DNA of 64,000 bases, taken from assembly GCF_022024235.1 (NCBI RefSeq), contig NZ_CP091799.1, positions 1,685,001 through 1,749,000 on the forward strand, read 5' to 3'. This document shows, piece after piece, positions 56,981 through 64,000 of the stretch. This DNA comes from Segatella baroniae B14. Its GTDB lineage: Bacteria > Bacteroidota > Bacteroidia > Bacteroidales > Bacteroidaceae. Numbering within the stretch: position 1 is the stretch's first letter; every line of letters starts with the position of its first letter. A program made the translations under genes and the position numbers. The notes below the pieces were generated by a model, which saw only the letters and a list, made by a program, of their open reading frames with translations, searched no databases and had not been told where the DNA came from.

Positions 56981-57239
56981 TTACTTCATTTATAATTTTG
57001 ATAAAGAACTCACATTAGCTCTTTAAAATTACATTATACGTCAATTTATTTTCCTTATAATATTCAACTAGACAATATCCACGTAATCAACTAAAAGTCA
57101 ATCAGTTATCGATTATATTAACACCGCTAAGCAATATCGTGAAACAATTTACATAAATCAGGAACACCCTATATCATAGGGAGTTCCTGATTTACTTCCG
57201 TGAAACACATATCAGTTTCTTATCTAAACAAAATTCAAA
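56981..57239. other. Intergenic region upstream of dnaA
   Basis: AT-rich, no gene. It ends with a long hairpin (57155-57193: AAATCAGGAAC with GTTCCTGATTT and inner CCCTAT/ATAGG) that should stop the minus-strand MCE gene transcript, although it lacks a T run. I see no cluster of DnaA boxes. Confidence 0.6.
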
Positions 57240-58142
57240 TTACTTATCCTTTCTACCAAATACAGAGAAATGTACATAACGCTTAGGATGCTGTTTTAAA
57301 TCAATCATCAGCGAATCCGCATCTCGAATAGTAGCATTGAGATGATTATAGAGCGAAGGATCATTCATAAGTTTACCCAAAGAACCCTGATTACTATTAA
57401 GCTTTTCAGTAAACTCTTTAGCATTAGCTAGAGTTGCATTTATCTGTTGCATAGTACCCGCAACATCAACATCTGCCAACTTACCAGTTAAGGTCTGTGT
57501 ATTATCTAACACACCGTTTGCCTTATTAATCATGCCCGGCACACTATGATTTAAACCTCTTAGCAAGGTATTAAGTTCCTGTGTAGAAACTGCAAGATTA
57601 GCAGTAGTCTGCTGAATATTACCAAGTGATTTTCCAATATTAGGGTCAGCAAGTATCATATTCAGACGATCAAGAATAGAATCTACCTTAGGCATCATCT
57701 TCTCTACTTCAGGAATAAGTCCAGCAGCCTTAGTCATCACTCCCTCAGCAACTTTACCAGAAATAATATCTCCAGGAGACAGCCATTTCGACTTATTATC
57801 AGCAATCAACAAATTGATCTGAGTATTCCCCATTAAATCTTTGTCGATTTCTGCAGTGGTACCAACAGGCACTCTCATAGCTTGATTCAATTCTATTTCA
57901 ATTTTAATTGGACCAAGCTCACCATAGTCAAAAACAATGTTTTTTACAGTACCGACTTTAAAGCCATCGGCATAAATAGGAGTAGATGCACCTAAACCCA
58001 TAATATTATCAAAAGTAATATAATAGGTATTTGCATTAGCAAACAAATTCTTTCCTTTCAGAAAATTGATGCCAAAAAACAAGATTACAACACCCGCAAT
58101 AGCAACGAGCGCAATCTTCACTTCATTGGTAAAAAACTTCAT
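57240..58142 (-). CDS. MlaD/MCE family lipid-transport protein
   Basis: A 300-residue protein with one N-terminal membrane helix (about 7-28, VALVAIAGVVILFFGINFLKG). One MCE domain (about 35-115) follows with YYITFDNIMGLGASTPIYADGFKVGTVKNI and VGTTAEIDKDLMGNTQINLL. The C-terminal part is helical. MCE proteins form periplasmic tunnels for phospholipids. It lies 6 bases after the amidase gene. The other Mla genes are not in this window. Confidence 0.9.
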   Translation of the reverse strand: MKFFTNEVKIALVAIAGVVILFFGINFLKGKNLFANANTYYITFDNIMGLGASTPIYADGFKVGTVKNIVFDYGELGPIKIEIELNQAMRVPVGTTAEIDKDLMGNTQINLLIADNKSKWLSPGDIISGKVAEGVMTKAAGLIPEVEKMMPKVDSILDRLNMILADPNIGKSLGNIQQTTANLAVSTQELNTLLRGLNHSVPGMINKANGVLDNTQTLTGKLADVDVAGTMQQINATLANAKEFTEKLNSNQGSLGKLMNDPSLYNHLNATIRDADSLMIDLKQHPKRYVHFSVFGRKDK

Positions 58143-58148
58143 ATCAGA

Positions 58149-59357
58149 CTACTTTTTTTTGTTTTTTAAAAATTCTTTTATGGCAGCATTTACATCTACC
58201 TTATCACCACCTTTCATAGCAATGATAAATGCGTTAGGGAACTTTTCTAACAATGACTTTCTCAATTTATAGATTTCATTATAATTAGATGAAGAACCAA
58301 CCGTATATTTTATCAAATTATCTTCTTTGAAAGAGTTGATATCTGTTTCCCCTTTAAAGTGAGCATCGCCCTTACGCAATTCTCTGCTACTCGTTAAAAT
58401 CTGCACCTTAAATATAGGCACCTCTGATGGTTGTACAGCATTTTGCTTTTCTGATACCACCGGCGCTGGCTTAACCACTTTCCGAATCGTTTTGGGAGCA
58501 TCATTGGAATTATTCTCTTGATAGCTACTTGGTACAAGTTTAGGCATCTCGACTTTTGCTTTTTTAGTCGCACGGTAAGGTACAGTCAATCCTGTATAAT
58601 ACTGCTCCTTATACTGCTTGAAACCGTTATAAATTTGTTTTGCAAGAGAATCTACATAGGAAGATGTATTCAATGCAGACTCCTCATCAGGAGTAGTGAT
58701 AAAACCAAGTTCAATAAGACAACTAGGCATCGAGGTTTCTCTTAATACCAAAAATCCTGCTTGATGTACACCCTTGTTAGGTACACTTACATGAGTACAC
58801 ACACTATTCTGAATATAACGGGCAAGATCTACGCTCTTCTGCATGTTTTTATCTTGAATGAATTCAAACATGATATAACTTTCAGACGAACGAGGGTCAA
58901 AACCTTGATAAGTCTGCTTATAGCCTTGCTCCATTGAAATTACTCCATTCTCACGCATGGCGACGTCTAGATTATCTTTAGCACGGTGCATACCAAGCGT
59001 ATAAGTTTCAAAGCCTCTGGCTATCTTACCACCTGGAAGAGCATTGGTATGAACAGAAATAAACAAATCTGCATTATTTCTATTTGCAATACTTGCACGC
59101 TCTTTCAAAGGTATAAAGACATCAGTTCTACGTGTATAAATAACCTTTACATCTGGACAATTCTGCTCTACATATTGGCCAAAAGCTAAAGCCACACTCA
59201 GATTGATGTTCTTTTCTTTAGAGATTGCTCCTATAGCGCCAGCATCATGCCCACCATGTCCGGCATCAATAACAAGCGTGAATTTCTGATCTGCAGCTAC
59301 AACAGAGACTGCAAAACACAAAAGTATTGCTATCGTTAACAGTAATTTCTTATGCAT
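58149..59357 (-). CDS. N-acetylmuramoyl-L-alanine amidase (AmiC type)
   Basis: A 402-residue periplasmic amidase from ATG 59357, with a signal peptide (MHKKLLLTIAILLCFAVSVVAA). The Amidase_3 domain has zinc ligands in VIDAGHGGHDAG, ISVHTNALPGG and the catalytic Glu in CLIELGFITTPDEE. The C-terminal part, with VQILTSSRELRKGDAHFKG and the LRKSLLEKFPNAFII segment, looks like a SPOR-type peptidoglycan-binding repeat. I chose Met8 of the longer frame because the upstream Met lies within the -7 element. Confidence 0.92.
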   Translation of the reverse strand: MHKKLLLTIAILLCFAVSVVAADQKFTLVIDAGHGGHDAGAIGAISKEKNINLSVALAFGQYVEQNCPDVKVIYTRRTDVFIPLKERASIANRNNADLFISVHTNALPGGKIARGFETYTLGMHRAKDNLDVAMRENGVISMEQGYKQTYQGFDPRSSESYIMFEFIQDKNMQKSVDLARYIQNSVCTHVSVPNKGVHQAGFLVLRETSMPSCLIELGFITTPDEESALNTSSYVDSLAKQIYNGFKQYKEQYYTGLTVPYRATKKAKVEMPKLVPSSYQENNSNDAPKTIRKVVKPAPVVSEKQNAVQPSEVPIFKVQILTSSRELRKGDAHFKGETDINSFKEDNLIKYTVGSSSNYNEIYKLRKSLLEKFPNAFIIAMKGGDKVDVNAAIKEFLKNKKK

Positions 59358-59375
59358 ATCATGAATGAATTCGTA

Positions 59376-59408
59376 CAAAAGTAATCATTATTTAGCAAAT
59401 AACACAAA
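59376..59408 (-). promoter_or_regulatory. Amidase-MCE operon promoter
   Basis: On the minus strand TTTG (59408-59405), 21 bases, TACTTTTG (59383-59376). The leader would be short (about 12 bases). Confidence 0.68.
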
Positions 59409-59409
59409 A

Positions 59410-59796
59410 TCAGACTCCGGATTTATCATTTATTAAGTGAACTTCTACACCTGCACCTTTACAGTCAGCCCCCATAGGAGGATTAACCTTAGTAATCTGC
59501 AAATCGATTGCTTGAATTAATGGGAATGCTTGAATCAGATGGCTTCCTATATTGCCCGCTACTTTCTCAAGCAGATTACAGCTATGCTTCATTTCCTCTG
59601 AAACAATTTGGTATACTTCTGCATAATTTAAAGTATGCCTAACATCATCAGATATTAAAGCCTCTGAAAAATCATAACTGATATGCAATGTTAATAAATA
59701 GTCATTACCCGTTAAACGCTCCTGCGGTAACACGCCATGATAGGCATGAAACCGCAGGTTCGTTATATTTATATAGCATTCTTTTACCTTCATCAT
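59410..59796 (-). CDS. folB: Dihydroneopterin aldolase
   Basis: A 128-residue enzyme of folate synthesis. Blocks: INITNLRFHAYHGVLPQERLTGNDYLLTL, NYAEVYQIVSEEM, NLLEKVAGNIGSHLI and the KVNPPMGADCKGAGVEVH end. The ATG at 59794-59796 overlaps the nrdJ stop (ATGA). The upstream in-frame TTG is unlikely. It is thus translated with nrdJ. Confidence 0.92.
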   Translation of the reverse strand: MMKVKECYINITNLRFHAYHGVLPQERLTGNDYLLTLHISYDFSEALISDDVRHTLNYAEVYQIVSEEMKHSCNLLEKVAGNIGSHLIQAFPLIQAIDLQITKVNPPMGADCKGAGVEVHLINDKSGV

Positions 59797-62378
59797 CCAC
59801 AACGACTAGCTCCACAATTTGTACATATTAAACAGCCTTCTTGGTAGACCAGATTTTCATGTCCACAAACAGGACACTTTTTACCCTTGGCCTTGGTTCC
59901 GTTTTCTATATACTTTTTCAAAGCACGTTCTACACCATTTTTCCAAGTATTGATACTCTGATCTTTCAATGATAACGAAGATACAAGTTTCAATACATGA
60001 TCAATTGGCATACGGTAACGTAATACTCCACTAATGAGCTTAGCGTAATTCCAATACTCAGGATTAAATTTTTCACTCAATCCCTCTACAGTTGTCTTGT
60101 AACCACGCTTATTCTTAAACTGGAAATCATAACGATGGGAACCATCTTCATTCGTTTGTTTAATAATCTTACCCTTAGTTACACCCTTTGGCAAAGAGAT
60201 TCCTTCCTCATCATCCTGAAGCCCCGTAAAGATTTCATAAGGATATCCATCAAGTAATCCCACAAAAGCTACCCATTTTTCCTTATTATTCTGGAATCTT
60301 ACCACATCACAATCGAGTTCTTTTGGCCTAACTTCTACTACTTCAGGCTGTTTGTTTTCCACATCATCCTTTTCCTGCTCTTTTGGATCTGCTGTGCCCT
60401 GTTTTTCTGCTTCTTTTTTCTCTGACTTTGAGGCAGAAATCATTACACCTGAACGAGAACCATCACGGTAAATCGTACATCCTTTACAACCGCTTTTCCA
60501 GGCCTCTACATATAAGCGATTTACCAAAGACTCATCTACATCGTTAGGAAGATTAACCGTTACAGAGATAGAATGGTCTACCCATTTCTGAATAGCACCT
60601 TGCATTTTCACCTTCATAAGCCAATCGACATCATTCGCTGTAGCCTTATAATAAGGAGATTTAGCCACTAACTCATTGATTTCATCTTGACTATAGCGCT
60701 TGTTAACATCAAAGCCATTGATTTTCATCCACTCAACAAACTTCTTGTGATATACGATATACTCTTCAAAGCTGTCACCTACTTCATCTACAAAATCAAC
60801 ATGTACATCTTTATCAGTAGGATTTACCTTACGACGACGTTTATAAACAGGCATAAATACGGGTTCTATACCACTGGTAGTCTGTGTCATAATCGAGGTT
60901 GTACCAGTAGGGGCTATCGTCAGACATGCTATATTACGACGACCATATTTCACCATATCAGCATATAATGCAGGATCGGCTTCTTTAATTCGTAGTATAA
61001 AAGGATTCTTGGCTTCACGATTTGCATCATATATTTCAAAAGCACCACGTTCCTCAGCCAAATTAACAGAACTTCTGTAGGCATTAAGAGCTAAAGTCTT
61101 ATGTACTGATACAGAGAAATCTGTAGCCTCTTGTGTACCATATCGCAACCCCATAGCAGCTATCATATCACCTTCTGCAGTAATACCTACACCCGTACGG
61201 CGTCCTAGACTGCTTTTACGCTTTATTTTCTCCCAAAGATGATATTCTGCACCCTTCACTTCTTCCAGTTGAGGATCCTTATCGATTTTATTCATAATCA
61301 AATCGATTTTCTCCATTTCAAGGTCAACGATATCATCCATAATACGTTGAGCCAACTGAACGTGTTTTTTAAACAAGTCATAATTAAATGAAGCCTGTGG
61401 AGTAAAAGGATTCTCTACATATGAATAAAGATTAATACTGAGCAGGCGACAACTATCGTATGGACACAATGGTATCTCACCACAAGGATTGGTGCTTACT
61501 GTACGAAAACCTAAATCTGCATAACAATCTGGTATACTCTCACGAAGGATCGTATCCCAAAACAAGATTCCTGGTTCTGCACTTTTCCATGCATTATGTA
61601 CGATCTTATCCCATAATTTACGCGCAGAAATCTGCTTTACAACAGAAGGATTTACATCATGAATAGGCCACTGCTGTCTATAAGGTTCATCTTCTATGGC
61701 ACACCGCATAAATTCATCATCGATTTTAACCGAAACATTTGCACCTGTCACCTTACCTTCTGTCATCTTTGCATCAATAAAAGCTTCGCTATCAGGATGC
61801 TTGATACTTACAGACAACATAAGCGCACCACGACGACCATCTTGTGCCACCTCACGAGTAGAATTACTATAGCGCTCCATAAAAGGAACTATACCGGTAC
61901 TGGTTAATGCTGAATTATTCACAGGAGAACCTGCAGGACGAATATGACTCAAATCATGTCCCACTCCACCACGTCGTTTCATCAACTGAACCTGTTCTTC
62001 ATCTATACGCATGATAGCGCCATAAGAATCAGCATCACCATCAAGACCAATAACAAAACAGTTACTCAAACTTGCTACTTGATGAGTATTACCGATACCC
62101 GTCATCGGACTTCCAGCTGGAACAATATATCTAAAATGATCCAAAAGATCAAAAATTTCCTGGGCACTTAAAGGATTTTTATACTTTTTCTCGATACGAG
62201 CCACCTCGTTGGCAATTCTCCAATGCATCTCTAATGGTGACTTTTCATAAATATGCCCGAAACTGTCTTTCATTGCATATTTGTTTACCCATACACGAGC
62301 TGCAAGCTGATCTCCATCGAAATACTTCAAGGACTCTTCGAATGCTTCATCGAAGGTATACATTTTTTGTTCCTCCAT
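59793..62378 (-). CDS. nrdJ: Adenosylcobalamin-dependent ribonucleotide reductase (class II)
   Basis: An 861-residue vitamin B12-dependent enzyme that makes deoxyribonucleotides without oxygen. Family blocks: SNCFVIGLDGDADSY, HDLSHIRPAGSPVN, NPCGEIPLCPYDSCRLL, IAPTGTTSIMTQTTSGIEP, and GCKGCTIYRDGSRSG. The C-terminus carries a zinc-ribbon-like CPVCGHENL...CTNCGAS segment. Cobalamin-dependent nrdJ fits an anaerobe. I see no cobalamin riboswitch upstream. It is co-expressed with folB through a 4-base overlap. Confidence 0.95.
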   Translation of the reverse strand: MEEQKMYTFDEAFEESLKYFDGDQLAARVWVNKYAMKDSFGHIYEKSPLEMHWRIANEVARIEKKYKNPLSAQEIFDLLDHFRYIVPAGSPMTGIGNTHQVASLSNCFVIGLDGDADSYGAIMRIDEEQVQLMKRRGGVGHDLSHIRPAGSPVNNSALTSTGIVPFMERYSNSTREVAQDGRRGALMLSVSIKHPDSEAFIDAKMTEGKVTGANVSVKIDDEFMRCAIEDEPYRQQWPIHDVNPSVVKQISARKLWDKIVHNAWKSAEPGILFWDTILRESIPDCYADLGFRTVSTNPCGEIPLCPYDSCRLLSINLYSYVENPFTPQASFNYDLFKKHVQLAQRIMDDIVDLEMEKIDLIMNKIDKDPQLEEVKGAEYHLWEKIKRKSSLGRRTGVGITAEGDMIAAMGLRYGTQEATDFSVSVHKTLALNAYRSSVNLAEERGAFEIYDANREAKNPFILRIKEADPALYADMVKYGRRNIACLTIAPTGTTSIMTQTTSGIEPVFMPVYKRRRKVNPTDKDVHVDFVDEVGDSFEEYIVYHKKFVEWMKINGFDVNKRYSQDEINELVAKSPYYKATANDVDWLMKVKMQGAIQKWVDHSISVTVNLPNDVDESLVNRLYVEAWKSGCKGCTIYRDGSRSGVMISASKSEKKEAEKQGTADPKEQEKDDVENKQPEVVEVRPKELDCDVVRFQNNKEKWVAFVGLLDGYPYEIFTGLQDDEEGISLPKGVTKGKIIKQTNEDGSHRYDFQFKNKRGYKTTVEGLSEKFNPEYWNYAKLISGVLRYRMPIDHVLKLVSSLSLKDQSINTWKNGVERALKKYIENGTKAKGKKCPVCGHENLVYQEGCLICTNCGASRCG

Positions 62379-62393
62379 TATTTAATAAAAATG

Positions 62394-62432
62394 CAAATGT
62401 AAGATATAAAAGATTTATGTGATGCAAATATA
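62394..62432 (-). promoter_or_regulatory. -7 elements upstream of nrdJ
   Basis: Two TAnnTTTG matches on the minus strand: TACATTTG (62401-62394) and TATATTTG (62432-62425), 15 and 46 bases before the ATG. Neither has a good -33. Confidence 0.45.
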
Positions 62433-62650
62433 CTCGAATAAATCTAATTTCGAAAATCTTTTCGTTTAAAAAAAGCTATAATATTTTCTTTTTGGAAAAC
62501 TTTCCTTCTCCATTTTTAAAAAAAGTTCCCCCCAAAAAAAATTCATTTTACTCATCTTCACTACAAACTATGCTCGATAAAATTTATCTTCAATACTCCC
62601 TTCTGTCGCACTTACGACAAGAAGAACAATATCTGCATACATTATTACAT

Positions 62651-62776
62651 TTTTGAATTTAATTGACAGAAACCGATTTGTAGTTTGCGTATTTGAAGTT
62701 AGTATACTAGAAAGGCTTAAATATGCAAATTTTGAAGCATTTTATAACTAGCAAAATATCAACATGTTACGTATTT
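62651..62776 (+). repeat. Dispersed non-coding repeat, copy 2
   Basis: This is the partner of 2694-2828. Hairpin arms are 62684-62696 and 62717-62729 with a 20-base loop, exactly as long as in copy 1. The left arm is the same as in copy 1; the right arm differs but pairs equally well. It ends with AATATCAACATGTTAC, seen in copy 1 with one change. Confidence 0.7.
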
Positions 62777-62929
62777 TTTATCTTTATCAATTTGAAACTC
62801 GCCCTTGAAGATAATTCATAAAATACAACTCATTGAAAATAAAGAAGTTACCATGCTGGTAAAACTAAATAGGTAACGATTTAGAAACGAGCGAGCTACT
62901 TGGCTTCGCTGTTTTCTGCCTAACAAAGA

Positions 62930-62982
62930 ACGCTTGTTATTCCGTTTGCAAAGATAATACTTTGTTACCGAATAACAAGCGT
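62930..62982. repeat. Inverted repeat with a promoter in the loop
   Basis: ACGCTTGTTATTC and GAATAACAAGCGT form 13-bp perfect arms around 27 bases. On the minus strand the loop holds TATCTTTG (62956-62949), and CTTG in the arm sits 19 bases upstream, close to a -33. Plus-strand Ts follow the right arm. It may be a terminator, an element end or a regulated promoter. Confidence 0.55.
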
Positions 62983-63029
62983 TTTTGATGAGATATTCTT
63001 TATTCTGCACTTTTTGTATGCTGCTATGT

Positions 63030-64000
63030 TTATATTCCCCTTCCACGTTTCTTCTTTCTGTTAGCTTGGTATCTGAGTTTGCGCTGCCATGCAGCTTCGG
63101 TTAAGTCATTGCCTTGTGTACTTGGTGTAATTAAATCGCCTAACCCTTCCACCGCTTCATCGGCTGCGCTAACGATGGTGTCTGCCACTGCACCAATGGG
63201 ATTCTGCACTTGTGAGGTATCATTGTCTCGTGAGATAGAGGAGCGGCTTGGAGGTACAAGTTGGTAGCCTGTATCAGATTGTTCTTTCTTTTCTGTAGGC
63301 TCTTGTACTGTTAGATGTGGTTTCCTTGATTCTTCCTTGTTGGTTGTTTCAAAGTTCTTCTGCAAGGAATGGTAGCCGAACTCCCTGCCGATTTCGGAAG
63401 CCTTGAAGGATTGCCCTGCGTATGAGAACTTCAAGCCATATACCTTGCCCTGCTTGTTCTTCATACGCTCTATGGTAATGTCGTTTTTGTTCAATTCATA
63501 AAGGAACATGGAATACCCCGTGACGCCTGTTCCTTTGTACTTGTCAAGCAAGGTGTAGCAAATCTTCTGCACCTGCTGCTTTGTTTGCTCTCTTGTAGGG
63601 CTGGCTTTTTCCTTTTGGTGTTTCCTTTCTGCCTTGACCTCTTTTGCAATGGTCAAGCCTTTCTCCCTGCTGATTTCCTCTGCCACCCTTGCAGCCCTAT
63701 TGCTCACAAAGGTGGTATCATAGACTTCTCCATACAGACTGATACGGTTAGCAATTATGTGAATGTGTCTATTATCGGTGTCCTTGTGCGTTACTGCCAC
63801 CCATTGGTGGTTGTCAAGTCCCATTCGCTTGGCAAACAAATGTGCTATCCACATATATTCGGACACAGACAGCTTTTTCTCGTCCTGCGGTGCGATGCCA
63901 ATTTCGATACGGAGAAACTTGTTCCTGCAACGGCTGTTGTAGTTACTGACCACTTTCATTTCCTCATAGATAGTCTTTGGATCTCTGCTGCAAAGATTGT
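63030..64000 (-). CDS. Relaxase/mobilization protein of a mobile element (partial)
   Basis: The frame is open to the right window edge, so the N-terminus is missing (the first Met in the window at 63959 is internal, preceded by in-frame NLCSRDPKTIYEE). The relaxase domain shows VAVTHKDTDNRHIHIIANRI with the metal-binding HxH. The later half is a charged extension with a coiled segment and a basic RKKKRGRGI end. It nicks DNA at oriT for transfer, as in Bacteroides MobB-type proteins. Its DNA is visibly richer in G and C than the rest of the window, which indicates recent acquisition. Confidence 0.88.
   Translation of the reverse strand, partial: NLCSRDPKTIYEEMKVVSNYNSRCRNKFLRIEIGIAPQDEKKLSVSEYMWIAHLFAKRMGLDNHQWVAVTHKDTDNRHIHIIANRISLYGEVYDTTFVSNRAARVAEEISREKGLTIAKEVKAERKHQKEKASPTREQTKQQVQKICYTLLDKYKGTGVTGYSMFLYELNKNDITIERMKNKQGKVYGLKFSYAGQSFKASEIGREFGYHSLQKNFETTNKEESRKPHLTVQEPTEKKEQSDTGYQLVPPSRSSISRDNDTSQVQNPIGAVADTIVSAADEAVEGLGDLITPSTQGNDLTEAAWQRKLRYQANRKKKRGRGI

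Noticed and set aside
56892..57239. Possible oriC next to dnaA
   Set aside because: The region is AT-rich, but I see no repeated DnaA boxes or dnaN, so an origin cannot be supported.
62450..62650. Cobalamin riboswitch before nrdJ
   Set aside because: No B12-box or matching helices are visible in this AT-rich stretch.
62816..63046. A 76-codon minus-strand frame overlapping the relaxase end
   Set aside because: It crosses the hairpin and the promoter-like loop, has no protein-like composition and no recognisable motif.

Overview
The window is a 64-kb chromosomal segment of a Bacteroidales bacterium, most probably Prevotella or a close relative (Prevotellaceae). This rests on the protein set: type IX secretion parts PorE and PorQ, an ExbB/ExbD/TonB system, surface glycan hydrolases of families GH97, GH115 and GH127, and a class II ribonucleotide reductase. 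It also rests on promoters of the Bacteroidetes type (TTTG, 19-21 bases, TAnnTTTG), which I found in front of many genes, and on A-rich leaders without strong Shine-Dalgarno sequences. The DNA is AT-rich except for the rRNA genes and the last kilobase. No BLAST or covariance search was possible, so species identity is inference.

Layout. 1-2.5 kb: the promoter-proximal part of an rRNA operon on the minus strand (16S, tRNA-Ile, tRNA-Ala, start of 23S). 2.5-3.4 kb: a gene-free stretch with a 36-bp-arm inverted repeat and one copy of a hairpin-bearing dispersed repeat. 3.4-11.3 kb: polysaccharide genes (SGNH hydrolase, coiled-coil membrane protein, GH127, GH115) and an Mrp ATPase whose 5' end is split by a frameshift at a 7-A run. 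11.3-16.9 kb, minus strand: trmB, a DUF975 protein, ilvE, xseB, xseA and a subtilase. 17.0-21.1 kb, plus strand: MATE exporter, cytidylate-kinase-like protein, phosphodiesterase, a small protein resembling sigma-70 region 4, and purT. 21.1-23.6 kb: a three-gene amino-sugar cassette (ketoisomerase, GNAT/FemAB-like acyltransferase, DegT aminotransferase). 23.6-29.8 kb: topB, porE, an RsmF-type methyltransferase and folA, whose end overlaps an Lrp regulator antisense by 106 bp. 30.3-32.8 kb: exbB, a membrane protein, two exbD genes and tRNA-Ser. 32.9-35.5 kb: tonB, polyprenyl synthase, tatD. 35.6-43.8 kb: porQ, cmk, ispH, a DUF1573 protein, rmuC and clpB. 43.8-51.1 kb: GH97, hflX, a DUF4954 protein and class I fumarase. 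51.2-54.9 kb: a TPP-riboswitch thiamine operon (TonB receptor, PnuT, thiamine pyrophosphokinase). 55.1-62.4 kb: rhamnose mutarotase, dnaA, an MCE protein, a cell-wall amidase, folB and nrdJ. 62.4-64 kb: the second copy of the dispersed repeat, a hairpin containing a promoter, and a relaxase gene of a mobile element running off the right edge.

Most genes are housekeeping. The strongest unexplained signals are non-coding: a pair of about 130-bp repeats whose hairpin is kept by G-U/A-U exchanges, two promoter-plus-terminator units that look like small RNA genes (about 37.3 and 45.9 kb), and the large inverted repeat near 2.9 kb. The Mrp frameshift and the sigma-like small protein also deserve attention.
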